Shown here in pieces: positions 12,701 through 22,500 of a stretch of DNA of 64,000 bases (position 1 is the stretch's first letter; every line of letters begins with the position of its first letter). Made by a program: the position numbers and the translations under genes. This stretch comes from Cololabis saira (lineage: Eukaryota > Chordata > Actinopteri > Beloniformes > Belonidae). The notes beneath the pieces were generated by a model. That model searched no databases, had not been told where the DNA came from, and saw nothing but the letters and a program-made list of their open reading frames with translations. The stretch spans positions 46,151,868 to 46,215,867 of the forward strand of contig NC_084591.1 in NCBI RefSeq assembly GCF_033807715.1, in the 5' to 3' direction.

Positions 12701-14383
12701 GTCTGCTCAGCCGCTCAGCTGTGGCTTGTTATAAAACTAATATAATCAACTGAAAACCAGAGGTGGGTAGTAACGAGTTACATTTACTCTGTTACATTTA
12801 CTTGAGTACGTTTTTCTTACTCCGCTACATTAGTCTACATTGAGCTGTTACTTTTCTTTTATCCCTTTTATCCGTGTACGCCTCAATCTCATGACATCAC
12901 TGAGTGATTCTTTGGGAAAAATGTTTGTTTTTGCATGTTTTGTCACATATACACAGACTCAAACACACACAGAGTTTTTTCATGGGCTTGTTCTAGTTCT
13001 GGTTAAAAAAGAAAAGTACAAAGGCTTGAAATTTTGTGCTACTTGTGCTTAACTTATTTTTGTATTCTGTTATTATTTTATTTATTTTATTATTTATTAA
13101 AGTACTTGAATTTACTTTAAGATTATTTTAATTTAAGCTATTTTTATTAATTTTAATTTATTTTATTGATTTAATTTGCCTGAAGATGATTATTTTGTAC
13201 TTTTGTCTGTTTGAATGGCTGTGTTAAAAAAATAAATCAGACATTACTCAACAGTTACTCAGTACTTGAGTAGTTTTTTCACCAAGTACCTTTTTACTTT
13301 TACTCAATTATTTGGATGACTACTTTTTACTTCTACTTGAGTCATATTATTCTGAAGTAACAGTACTTTTACTTGAGTACAATTTTTGGCTCCTCTACCC
13401 AACTCTGCTGAAAACACATGAAAGCATGAATAACTGATTTAATATTTATGTTTTTTGGTAAGTAACCGTTATATAAGCGGGATAATGTCCGACGAGGTGT
13501 ACATTATTAGAAATATATGGACGAATAATGTACACCACGTCAGGAATTATCCCTTACATAACAAATGGCGGTTCCCATATCGAATGAGGTTTATAATCTT
13601 TATGATGACGAGTGATTTACTAGAGTTTTGTGTGTGTGAGGATTGAGGAAACAGTTGAAGTTCATGTAAACATCTGGAGCCATCATCACTATCATCACTA
13701 AGCAGCAGATCTCACACATTCTTTCACAGTAGGAGTTTCCCTTGAGTCTGAAGCATTCAAACTGGACTTTAACAGAAAACAACCGAAGTGAAACTGAAAC
13801 AAACCAAAGTTTCACAGGAACAAAATCGTGACCTGTTGAATGTTATCAGAGCAGGAATGTGTTTGGAAAACAATTGGGTTTAACTTCAGCAGCATGGGAA
13901 CTCGGCCTTATTAAACCATGGCGGCAACTGTTTCATCTGGGTTTTTCCTTTTAACTGCGACCATAGCCACTCCATGCCCCTTGTTTAAATGTAGCAAAGA
14001 CTTTATGATCCTGTTGGTCTGTTAAAAACTCAAGACAATGCTATCAGCGGTTAAGCCGGAATTATGGTTCTGCGTTAAATCGACGCAGACCCTACGGCGT
14101 AGGGTACGCGGCGACGCACACCGTACGGTGCGCGTCGCCGCGTACCAAACGCCGTAGGCCCTCCCTAAATCAGCCTTTAGCGTGTGGGCTGAGCCGACGG
14201 GCTGGACAGCTGGAGGGGTGTGTGTTGAGCTGGATAATAACAGCTACAAGTGACCTCCTGTCTGGAACAAGCACCCGCTAACTCAGCCATCTAAGTCTGT
14301 AGGATCTACAGAGCGTGGTTGGCTGCAGCTCAGCGTTACCGGGTCAATGTTCTTACCTTCACAACAGACTCCTCCGCCGCCAT
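752..14383 (-). CDS. tbc1d15: TBC1 domain family member 15 (Rab7 GAP), 5' seven coding exons, partial
   Basis: Exons on the minus strand, 5' to 3': 14357-14383, 11007-11108, 10153-10227, 8928-9075, 7508-7712, 1905-2007 and 752-946. All have GT donors and AG acceptors, and the phases join without a break to give about 285 residues. The order of recognisable blocks matches vertebrate TBC1D15: VEHEGVFIHPSG, DAEVVVEYRPVEDTDDPLN, DSSSVVEW with SYETEWDMVN, KSRWGFSVSLCDLRSI with LHFHQGG, NKALSQSFENL, and GFSKVTNYIFDALRG with EINQQEEPGFEVITR. This is the N-terminal Rab-binding (DUF3548) region; the TBC catalytic domain lies left of the window. The family stimulates GTP hydrolysis by RAB7A and acts on late endosomes and at mitochondria through FIS1. 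The ATG is in good context (purine at -3, G at +4). Exon 6 joins exon 7 directly (FGLIH then KFRRDPY), so the 17-residue alternative insert of some mammalian isoforms is not present. Confidence 0.92.
1041..1356. repeat. Palindromic MITE, CACTGCAAAAACTC family, copy 1
   Basis: The element starts CACTGCAAAAACTCAAAATC and ends with the near reverse complement (about gattctgaatttttgcagtg). Internal arms such as cacctgtttcaagtagattt and its complement pair along almost the whole length, so the single strand folds into a long hairpin. It lies in tbc1d15 intron 6. Other copies are at 24108, 26650, 30716 and 48618. The superfamily is not recognised. Confidence 0.75.
1357..1904. other. tbc1d15 intron 6, unique-looking sequence
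   Basis: AT-rich intronic sequence between the palindromic element and exon 6. I searched it for the alternative 17-residue TBC1D15 exon (expected LLDRRKLLWAIHHW-like coding on the minus strand) and saw none. Confidence 0.5.
2136..3684. mobile_element. Tc1/mariner-type MITE (CAGTGGGGC ends) carrying a nested 1.2-kb insertion
   Basis: The outer ends are CAGTGGGGCATAAAAGTATT and, at the right, AAATACCTTTTTGCCCCACTG, flanked by TA on both sides (2134-2135 and 3685-3686). The subterminal text (ttgtgcaagttctccc, aaaagatgaga) is typical of a widespread fish Tc1/mariner MITE. The body is split at TTTAG by a second element at 2159-3391. The outer element lies between tbc1d15 exons 5 and 6. Confidence 0.75.
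2159..3391. mobile_element. Unclassified inverted-repeat element with GGGTCAAAGACGT ends
   Basis: The ends are GGGTCAAAGACGT and ACGTCTTTGACCC. TTAG flanks both sides (2155-2158 and 3392-3395), so a 4-bp duplication is likely; TAG alone is also possible. The interior repeats variants of CATGTGGGGTGACCA five times between about 2339 and 2930. It contains an 83-residue open frame at 2421-2672 with no similarity that I recognise. The superfamily is unknown. Confidence 0.6.
3687..4545. other. tbc1d15 intron 5, no recognised feature
   Basis: AT-rich intronic DNA. I see no exon, no element with matching ends and no convincing open frame. Confidence 0.4.
4547..5276 (+). mobile_element. PIF/Harbinger-like element remnant with a Myb/SANT-like coding fragment
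   Basis: The left part is rich in aataacccggttac and catgtaaacacc motifs, and similar text recurs near the right end (catgtaaacacgg, gcatgtaaacg), as in inverted-repeat elements. An open frame at 4910-5269 begins with a stretch resembling a Myb/SANT-like DNA-binding domain (RTPDQIKLRWKTLKKENY), the type encoded by the second gene of Harbinger transposons. The remainder of the frame is not recognisable, so this is a decayed fragment. The boundaries are approximate. Confidence 0.45.
5277..5963. other. tbc1d15 intron 5, no recognised feature
   Basis: Intronic DNA without recognisable exons or element ends. Confidence 0.4.
5965..6445. mobile_element. Harbinger-like MITE, GGGTGCTTTCA ends, TTA duplication
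   Basis: The ends are GGGTGCTTTCAGACCTG and CAGGTGTGAAAGCATCC. They are flanked by TTA on both sides (5962-5964 and 6446-6448), the 3-bp target preferred by PIF/Harbinger elements. There is no transposase inside. It abuts the L2-like LINE fragment that follows. Confidence 0.65.
6449..7420 (+). mobile_element. L2-like LINE reverse-transcriptase fragment, split by a MITE
   Basis: At 6500-6680 the plus strand encodes text of the L2 reverse-transcriptase palm region: KHSDDSAVAGCISDG (the DD of the YADD-type box), then SNHLILNVNKTKGMI. The frame stops at a 640-bp insertion (about 6684-7324) and resumes at about 7350 with VVEEYKYLSVLT, the segment that normally follows. The LINE therefore predates the insertion. 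It is truncated and defective. Confidence 0.65.
6684..7324. mobile_element. MITE with GGCCACGGTTACATG ... CATGTAAACGCAGG ends
   Basis: The element begins ggccacggttacatgatg and ends cccatgtaaacgcagg, with ATT on both sides as a likely 3-bp duplication. Its interior (attctgaattgaggtttaca, ggttctgattggat) recurs in reverse orientation at about 22960-23215, and its right end recurs at 28343. It has no coding capacity. Confidence 0.5.
7893..8600. repeat. hAT-like MITE (CAGGGGTCGGCAACCC end) with expanded CGAAATGTCGAG minisatellite
   Basis: The left end is caggggtcggcaacccaaaa, a typical hAT-MITE terminus. It continues through gagccatattggacc, then atgcacttcgagaaaaaagt. The interior (8083-8560) is an array of about 20-bp units AAAAAAGTCGAAATGTCGAG. 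A larger unit beginning tcgggattaataatgaagta recurs at 8141, 8306 and 8491. The element lacks its right inverted repeat here. It lies in tbc1d15 intron 4. Confidence 0.7.
9160..9600. repeat. Fragment of AGCTGCAAGCAGCGATGAAC repeat family
   Basis: It starts ttaaagctgcaagcagcgat and includes the blocks gttacggttcaggccgtatt and aaatggccgacttcctgttg. All recur in the opposite orientation at 45617-46352, where the copy is longer. The class is not recognised. Confidence 0.6.
9753..10113 (+). mobile_element. 5'-truncated LINE insertion (L1-like) with poly(A) tail
   Basis: A 12-bp direct repeat, ACAACAAATGAA, flanks the segment (9741-9752 and 10114-10125). The right end has AATAAATGTTC followed by a run of A, which is the signature of a target-primed retrotransposed insert. 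The 93-codon frame at 9748-10029 (ISCLYSRIRMD, KWELEAN, SWQFDCLF) resembles the C-terminal part of an L1-type ORF2, but the match is weak. It lies 40 bp from tbc1d15 exon 3 on its downstream side. Confidence 0.6.
11109..12020. other. tbc1d15 intron 1, 3' part
   Basis: AT-rich intronic DNA with T-rich runs. I see no exon and no element with matching ends. Confidence 0.4.
12021..12386. mobile_element. Palindromic Tc1/mariner-type MITE (CAGGACTGTCTCAG ends), copy 1
   Basis: The ends are CAGGACTGTCTCAGAAAATT and its complement near 12360-12386 (here with a small insertion, cacagtcagtcctg). The two halves pair across a centre at about 12190. Further copies at 16916-17295 and 51445-51817 are flanked by TA, which places the family among TA-targeting elements. 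Confidence 0.7.
12758..13407. mobile_element. hAT MITE (CAGAGGTGGGTAGTAACGAG end), complete
   Basis: It begins CAGAGGTGGGTAGTAACGAG and ends CTCTACCCAACTCTG, with the exact 8-bp duplication CTGAAAAC at 12750-12757 and 13408-13415. It contains no transposase; internal text is tacatttactt/acttgagtac repeats. A second copy, truncated at the right, starts at 47014. Confidence 0.8.
13416..14045. other. tbc1d15 intron 1, no recognised feature
   Basis: Intronic sequence. I see no exon or element with recognisable boundaries. Confidence 0.4.
14046..14176. repeat. GC-rich palindromic repeat, copy 1
   Basis: Near-perfect inverted repeat centred on cgtacggtgcgcgtcgccgc, with outer arms ttatggttctgcgttaaatc / ctaaatcagcc. 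Related copies are at about 36007-36146, 40524-40668 and 51897-52024. It contrasts sharply with the AT-rich surroundings and lies 180 bp inside tbc1d15 intron 1. Confidence 0.65.
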
Positions 14384-14560
14384 GTCGCCCTGTCCGCCGC
14401 CTGACGACTGCAAGTCACGTGACCGCCGACTACCAAAACAGAGCTGACAGCTCAGCTTCCGGTTAGGGTGTCACCGGTCACGTGACCCACGCCGTCAGCG
14501 GTCACGTGACCACCGACTACCAAAACAAGAGCTGACAGCTCAGCTTCCGGTTTGAAAAAA
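14384..14560 (-). promoter_or_regulatory. tbc1d15: tbc1d15 promoter region with three GTCACGTGAC palindromes in a tandem duplication
   Basis: Immediately upstream of the ATG, the 10-mer GTCACGTGAC occurs at 14414-14423, 14477-14486 and 14501-14510. This exact palindrome is the consensus bound by TFEB/TFE3/MITF and USF factors (the CLEAR lysosomal-gene motif). The segment from 14414 to about 14464 is repeated at 14501-14552 with two differences. It includes the CACGTG site, a gagctgacagctcagc palindrome and an ETS-like CTTCCGG. The promoter role is inferred from position and motif density; the transcription start is unknown. Confidence 0.6.
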
Positions 14561-14656
14561 AAAACAAAAACAACCGCTTCCGACATAATAGTTTGTTGAA
14601 AAGTGAGTTGGGCGTAAGTATAATAATATAATATTCGTATAATAATAGCCCACACA

Positions 14657-14952
14657 TACGCAAGAGTATGAGGGCCAGGCATGATAAAAATAAAAATATT
14701 TTATAGGAAGATTTTTTTTTTCATTATGCACTTCGAGAAAAAAGTCGAAATGTCGAGATTAATGTTGAAATGTTGAGGAAAAAGGCGAAATTTCGACTTT
14801 ATTCTTGAAATTGTATTTCAACATCAATCTGGACATTTCGACTTTTTTCGCGAAATTGTATTTCAACATTAATCTCGACATTTTGACTTTTTTCTCGTCA
14901 TTTCGACTTTTTATATTTTTTTCTCCTGCATGGCCCTAATACTCTTCCGTAC
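14657..14952. mobile_element. MITE with TACGGAAGAGTATTAGGGCC ends and CGACATTT core, copy 1
   Basis: A diverged left end (tacgcaagagtatgagggcc) faces a good right end (ggccctaatactcttccgta). The interior carries atgcacttcgagaaaaaagt and AAAGTCGAAATGTCGAG-type units pairing with CTCGACATTTTGACTTTT. The flanks CACACA and CACATG are a degraded 6-bp duplication. The element lies in the intergenic stretch upstream of tbc1d15. Confidence 0.65.
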
Positions 14953-15324
14953 ACATGATTTTCCAAGTGGAAAAAAAGGGGGGGAAAGAGCAATAGTAAA
15001 AATAGTCTTACAATTTATGACACCTAAAATGAAGGTGTGGGAGTAACTAAACAACTTCTCTTCCTGTAAAACTTTATACAAAACATTATCAAGATATGAT
15101 GAATCCATGGAAGTCCTCCCGACCTTCTCATAAATAGCATCATCTGAAAGTGAACTATAATAAGAATGTTTTTTGAATGAAACACTTAGATCTTCAATCC
15201 ATTGGGTCGTTCCTATTTGAACTGGTTATTAAACTCATCCCAGAAACATTTACGTTCATCGTGTAACATTCCCAGCTGTTCCAGCACAGTAATCCACCAG
15301 AGAACCAGCTATATTATGTTTTAT

Positions 15325-15371
<47 letters not shown>

Positions 15372-16539
15372 GCTTATTTTAAAACTCATTCAGCATCATG
15401 GACTCCACCTAACTGATCCCAGGTTAAAGGTCATCATGCACCTGCAGCCGGTTCAGAACTTGAGAATTTGGTTTTGTTTCATTTACTTCCATGTTATTCA
15501 TGTCTGTAGGTATAATAAAAAAAAAAAAAAAAAAACACCCTGAACCCCACACACACACACTCATTTGTAGTAAAATCCAACATAGAATTCAAAGTTCCCA
15601 TGCAAAATCCTGAGTTCTCTATATTATTCTCCAACCTTTTTTGTAATTACTGCAGATTGTTACATTCCCTATTGCTGAAATAAGGTTTTTCCAGCATAAG
15701 TTAGCTTTTTTCTGTTATATTAAAGTATTACACAAACATAAAACCTGTTAAACCTTACATTAATTGTTTCTATTTATTTCTGATTATGTTTCTTCTTTCA
15801 TTTTCAACGCTGGAAGCAAAGATAATGACACAATTAACACTCGGGAGGCATTTCCATGTTTGTAGAAAATAATTTAATAACATCTGAATGCAGCATATAG
15901 AAAATAACAGTGGCAGGATCTGCGTCTTCTCTGCTTCTAATACTCTTAATTGTTGTTATACACAGCAGATTTCGCGTGAGCAGTCCGACGACATTTGTAG
16001 CTCCATCAGTTTGTGTTGTAGTCCCACTTTGCACGCTTTCAGCCAATCAGAAAAATACTAAACAGGCAGGTGTCCACACTCCACCCGGACACCAATAAAT
16101 AACCAGATTGCGTCTCTTTGCTCACTTTAACAAAATAAAAGTCCTGATTTCTTCTGAAACAAAAATAAAAGCAAAATGTGTTTTGGGTGGGGGGTCATCC
16201 TTTAAAAACAGAAGATAGTGGTGAACAATATGTCAAGTTTACCCCTGCCCCGCCCTCAGCCAGACCCTGCGACCCACACCCCTCAGTTGAGTGAGATAAA
16301 AAAAAGGGAGGGAAATGAATCCAACTGATATGAAAGAGGAACTAAAGAGAAGGCGGTGAAGAGCAAACGCTTCACTCAGCAGTCAATACTTACGGACACA
16401 AGTGGCTCCTCACAGGGGCAGAGGAGCTTCCTGGGGGGAGGGGAGGGAGGCTGGAGGTGGTGGGGGCATCGGCCTTACCTCGTCTGCTCTCCCTCAGTCA
16501 CCTACAGCCTCTGATTATTAGCTTCTATTATCAGTCTGA
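14953..16539. other. Intergenic region and zfc3h1 3' UTR
   Basis: Between the zfc3h1 stop codon and the tbc1d15 promoter. It includes a (TA)n microsatellite at about 15330-15366 and an A-run at 15518-15535. No additional gene is seen. The right part (down to about 15773) is probably zfc3h1 3' untranslated sequence, judged only from position. Confidence 0.5.
15773..15778 (-). terminator. zfc3h1: Candidate poly(A) signal of zfc3h1 (AATAAA on minus strand)
   Basis: TTTATT on the plus strand reads AATAAA in the direction of zfc3h1, about 760 bases after the stop codon. Other, less canonical signals are possible, and the true cleavage site cannot be fixed from sequence. Confidence 0.3.
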
Positions 16540-19500
16540 TCAGAGATCGTCGGCGATGGATGGCCTGACTCCACTGAGACTGACACTGACCCCCACCTGC
16601 TGGCAGCAGTCCGCCAGCGACCGCAGCAGCTCCGACGCTCCGCCCTCCGCTGCCTCGAAGAGCAGACACTGCATGGTGAAACAGGGAGTGGGGGATGGGG
16701 CGGGGGTGTGTAGCACAGACAAGGACAGAGACGAGAAACACAGAGGAGGGACAATATCAAGGAAAAGAAGAGGATGTGTGGCGATGGGAAGGTCACGAGA
16801 GGAGGCACAGGGTGGAAATGGGAGGAGGAGGAGGGAGGGTGCAGGTGAACATGCTGTACACTAGTGAGCAGAAATAGTTCACATTCACGTCGGCTCAAGT
16901 GTCTACGGAAGAGTACAGGACTGTCTCAGAAAATTAGAATATTGTGAGAAAGTTCTTTATTTTCTGTAATGCAATTAAAAAAACAAAGATGTCATACAGT
17001 CTGGATTAATTACAAATCAACTGAAATATTGCAAGCCTTTTATTATTTTAATATTACTGATTATGGTTTACAGTTTAAGATTAAGATTCCCAGAATATTC
17101 TAATTTTTTGAGATAGGATATTTGAGTTTTCTTAAGCTGTAAGTCAGCAATATTAAAATAATAAAAGGCTTGCAATATTTCAGTTGATTTGTAATGAACC
17201 CAGAATGTATGACATTTTTGTTTTTCAGAAAATAAAAAAGGACTTTATCACAATATTCTGTGAAAATAAATAAATAATTTTCTGAGACAGTCCTGTATTA
17301 GGGCCATGCAGGAGAAAAAATATTTTGAGAGGGGAAGATTTTTTTTTTATTGTGCACTTTGAGAAAAAAGTCGAAATGTCGAGAATAAAGTCGAAATCTC
17401 GCCTTTTTTCTCAACATTTCAACTTTTTTCTCGAAATTGTATTTCAACATTAATCTCGGCATTTCGACTTTTTTTCAACATTTTGACTTTTTCTCGAAAT
17501 TGTATTTCAACATTTATCTCGACATTTTGACTTTATTCTCGACATTTTGAGTTTTTTCTCAACATTTGAAACTTTTTTCTTGACATTTTGACTTTTTTCC
17601 TCGATATTTCGACTTATTTCTTATTAGTGCATAATGAAAAAAAAATCTTCCTCCTCTAAAATATTTTTTTCTCCTGCCTGGCCCTAATACTCTTCCGTAG
17701 GTGTCAGCGATCACACTGCAACTCTTCAAAAACAGCTGATCAATGACACCTGATCTCTTTCTAAGTGAACTGCTGTGTTCTGGATGTCGGCAAAGGGAGA
17801 GCTCCAAGACCGGGTTCTGGTCTCAAAACAGAAGAGCAAATGTTCAAACCTGCTTGAGCAAACCACTCTGCTGTCTAAGCAAGTCACACAACCCTTGTTA
17901 AGGTTTTTGGAGAAAAAAAAATCTAACTTTTTAAATGACATCTGTGTTTTCACAGCCAGATGGCCCGTTATGTTTCAGCAATGATGGCGTATTCAGAATC
18001 GTATTTTTCTATCTCGAGAATCGAAGCTGACACTCGAGTCTTCTTTTCTCCTCGGTAACGAGTCAAACTGATCTTAGATCATCCGTCGACCAAACTGCAA
18101 AGCATTAGTTTAACGATACCTTTTCTAGTAATGAGACCAAATTACTAACAGAACACAACTTAACATTTGAATAACTAACAGTGACACAATGTCAATAGAT
18201 GGTTGTTACTGTGAAAAGGAAAAAACTTTACATTACTTTTATAAACAAGTCATAAATACTAAGACATCCTTGACTGATGCACGAATACGCAACACGACCT
18301 TTCCGCACAGACGCAAAGGAAGTTGATGGAGACGGTCAGGGAAAAGTTGAAGGAATTGAAATTAAGAAGATACGGTACACACAAAGATACACAGATAGAA
18401 AAAAGTAAAGTCTGGGAAAATTTGAGGAAATAAGTCAATCAAGATCATATTTGTGGGTCAGATGGATCATCAATGTTTGAACGTTTAGGTTAGACAGACC
18501 ATGATCATTCCTAGCTATTTGCTGTTCCAATAACTTTAAGGCAATGACAAATCAAGAGCGTACTTCTATTCATTTTATTTTTGAAAGAAAAACAAACCTG
18601 CTCGGGTTGTGTAGCAGGTTGGAGATTATTTTGTGTTAATGAATATTTGTGGTTCCGGTTGCAGCCGGGTTTCTCAGGATGATTTTTCATTGGAATAAAG
18701 ATTGCAGTTTTATGTGTGGGTATGAACTTTGAGGAGAATTTGTAATTGTGTGACATGCAGCAGAACGTTATATAATGAGGAACAGAGCCAATTACTTTTG
18801 CCTAGGAGTAAATGGTAAAGTAATATTATTACTATTGTAAAGAGTATCAAGGAATATGTTCCCTTTTTTGCATAACAAGACGCAGAAGCGATACTTAAAT
18901 AAAACCATAGTGCTTGTGAGTGTGCAGAAACAGGAGGAGAGTGAGAGGTGTGTGTCTGCATCTTGTGGTGCAGAGTGCTCATTACATGTTTCCACAGGGC
19001 GGCACACAGCGGCAGGTTTTGGAGGGCTTGTTGATACAGAAGTCGCATCTAGGAAAACAACACAGAAAAAATAAAAAAGAAGAGCAGAAACTGGACCAGA
19101 GCCTCGGCTTAGTTCAAAGACACACAAAAATAACAAACAAGACCAACTCGGTTAAATTTCTTCATTACATTCCTGCAGAGAAGATACAAGATTTACTGAT
19201 GGAGTGACAGAAAGAAACCAAGAAAACTCATATTTCACTGTGCTGATGTGAACCAGGTCATTGGTTTTGTCTCCAAGGATCCGTGACAATACGGTTTTCT
19301 ACAAGCTGCTCTGGTAGAATGATAAGATGCATTTCAGGTCCCCTGACTGTGTGTTCGTTTAGCATGTTATTTACAATCTCAAAAATATACGCAATATTGA
19401 CTGGATCTCTATAGGTCGGGGGTCGGCAAACCCGCAGCTCTTTAGCGCCGCCCTAGTGGCTCCCTGGAGCTTTTTCAAAAATGTTTGACCTTTTTTTTCT

Positions 19501-22500
19501 TATTTTTTCCTTTTTTTTCTTTCCTTTTTAATCTCAACATTTCTTTTTTTTCTTGACATTTTGACTTTTTTCTCCTTTTTTTCTTATTTTTTTTCCTTTT
19601 TCCCTTTCCTTTTTAATCTCGACATTTCGACTTTTTTCTTGAAGTGCATAATGAAAAAAAAAATCTCCCCCCAGTTATAACTACCGGTAATATAGAAACT
19701 TGCAGCATGTGTTGCCTTCATTCTAAGGCTGATACAAGACTTTTCAGTTTTTGCGGCTCCAGACATATTTGTTTTTTGTGTTTTTTGGTCCAATACGGCT
19801 CTTTAACATTTTGGGTTGCTGACTCCTGCTATAGGTGCTGCTATAGGTGCTGGTGTAAGTGCTAGGTAGATGCAGCAGCTGACCACAGGTCAAGGAGCTC
19901 TGCTGCAGCTATGCTTGTTCACGCTGTGTTTGGCAAGGATGACAATCTGCTGTGGAGGACACAGAAATGTTGTCGGTGTATCTCCACTAGCGACTGAAAC
20001 CTTCTCTCAAATATCACGTGTACTGCCCACATAGAGCTGAAGCTGGAAATGTCCCCGGTGCAGCAGGTTCTGCACACTGACTGATATTAATGCTTGGTCA
20101 AAATTAAAGTAACATCACAGGCCTCAACTTTTTCCCATAATAAAAGATGTTATAAACGCAGTCATGATGGAATACAATCAGACACTGTTTCTTATGTATG
20201 GACAAAGTAGCTTTAACAGCTCTGCAAAGGTTCCTGGAGTGTGAAAGCAGCTCCAGCGGACGGACACCCGTGTTCCAGAATCAATCCAGTCATGAGGATG
20301 TGCGTGATGCTCAGACAGGTTAAATAAGAGCCGGTACTCTGACCTGCCGTACAGCGACACCTGGTGGCCAGATGTTGTCAAAGCAGCTCCATCATTACTG
20401 AGGCACCTGTCCGTATGTCTGACGGCGGCAAAACGGATGCTTTTCCTTTGCAGATTAGATGAAATTACTGGAAAACTAATTTGAGAAAACCTGCTGTTCC
20501 CTCCCACTCACCTCCGCTCGGTCCTTCAGCTCCCTCTCCACAGCTATTGCTCTGCACAAAAACACCACAAACACTTGTCAGCTGCTGTAAACGCTGCTCA
20601 CGTTTAACGGTTTCACCCTTTCTTCTGTCAAATTCCAGTCTTATCCAAACCAATACATGGGATCTAGAGCTAAAGGTTTGTGCATGTCAGCACGCAAACA
20701 TAGTAATATCTGACATGAGAACTCCTGTTAATAATCAATGCTGAAACTGATAAGTTGGAATGCATTGACAATATGTGAGCCTCTTCATTAGCTGCTGCTT
20801 CTTCTCCTCCTAACCCTCTGAGTGTTCTGTGTTCACTTACATGCTCCAGCTGGGTAAATACTTGTGAGCAGTGCTGCAAAGCATCCGGGCCTGAAACTTT
20901 AGCTGCTCCATGTTTCCATCCTGCCATTCTTGATAAAGCAACCTGTGTAGCAACAGACCGACAGCTGACCTCATGGCAGCACTGCAGCGCTCTGATACAA
21001 CAGCAACAATCAGCAACACAACATACACGTGATCTGTGACACAGACGACATCTTTGATCTGCTTTGACTGCAAATGACAACAGATTAGGGCTGAAACGAT
21101 TCCTCGAGTAATTCAATTACAAAAAATGATGGAGGAATTTTCTCTGGCTTGAGGAATCGTTTAATTTTGCAGCTCAAAGCAGGTATTTCGCCCGGACTAT
21201 GTTTAATGCAGCACAACGCACCACGCATGTAAAGGAAGAAGAAAGAGGCGGCGGATATGTTTGGTTTTAGTAACGTCATGCTCAGACGGGAGACACATGT
21301 AGCTCAGGGCTTAACTTTTATTTTCAATCCACTCTATATTCTTCTGGTCCGTTCTCCTATATGTTCCCCCTCTAACCCGGTACATACATAGGTTCCTCTA
21401 AACATCTGTTCCCGCTACAGTTTTAACTAAAAGAAAATGTGCTCCAATGCAGCAGGTTATTTTGAACACTGCCTAAAATCAAAATCTTAAAGACTTTAAC
21501 TTAAAACTTAACTAGAACTTAAAATGTGCTTGACACAAATGAAAGTTCAATTGAAACAGGTGGGAAAAAACACCTAACCTTTTAAGTGATGTGTGTTATC
21601 AGGTGTAATGGCATTTTTAGGTTAGAAATAAGAACATTTCTTGGTAAGATCCTTAGTTTTTTGAGTGAAGGCAGTGAATTTGGTCGACTGGTGTAAGTTC
21701 AGGGTTTTTAAATGCACAGCCATGAACCTACTGGATTATATCATTTAGTCTTAGTAATGTCAATTAACATCTTATGTATATTTATAATTGCTCTTTAACT
21801 ATAAAAAAATGTGTTTTATCCGATTACTCGATTACTCGATAGAATTTTCAGTAGAATACTGGATTATTAAAGTATTGGATAGCTGCAGCGCTACAACAGA
21901 TACACGGTAAATTAAGTCCAAACACTCAGAGTGAGAAGGGCGGGTACCTGAGGCCCAGCTCGATGTTATTGGGCATACTGTTTCGTAGTTTCTCCAGCAG
22001 CAGTGCGTGCTGGGATTGTGGCACACATCGCAGGTACAGAGCCACAACCTGCAGACGGAAAACAGACAGTGAAGACCATCACCAGATCACTGAGAGTGGG
22101 CGGAGCCTCTTCCTGGATACGACACTTCCTCTGTCCTCACAGAGCAGTCTCATCTTCAGATGCAGGTGGATGCTCAAACTGGACATGGCTCTCCTGTGTT
22201 GTGATTGTGGATGCTCGTCTTTTAGTTCCAACACATGCATGCAGCTCCTCGGGTGATTACTCAGCACTCCACCTGCATTCCTCCAGTTATCCACAACAAC
22301 TTTTACACAAATATGACACGTCCCATCTGCATCAAACGCGTTACCTTTTTAAAACACTCATTTTTTTAATCTTTTCACACCCCCAAGAGCTTGCCGATAT
22401 CCTGGTGTCAAGTCTTGCCTTATTATGAAATTGGTAGCAGCTCCAGAACTCTGCGGGGTTGAAGGGAACCTCCAGGCGGGAGGGGACTGTGCTGAAACAG

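Noticed and set aside
15330..15366. Possible origin or AT-rich regulatory element
   Set aside because: It is a simple (TA)n microsatellite with no other signal.
16457..16898. Plus- and minus-strand frames of 126-135 codons
   Set aside because: They overlap the last zfc3h1 exon and its flanking intron in other frames; only the 43-codon minus-strand segment joins in phase and matches the family.
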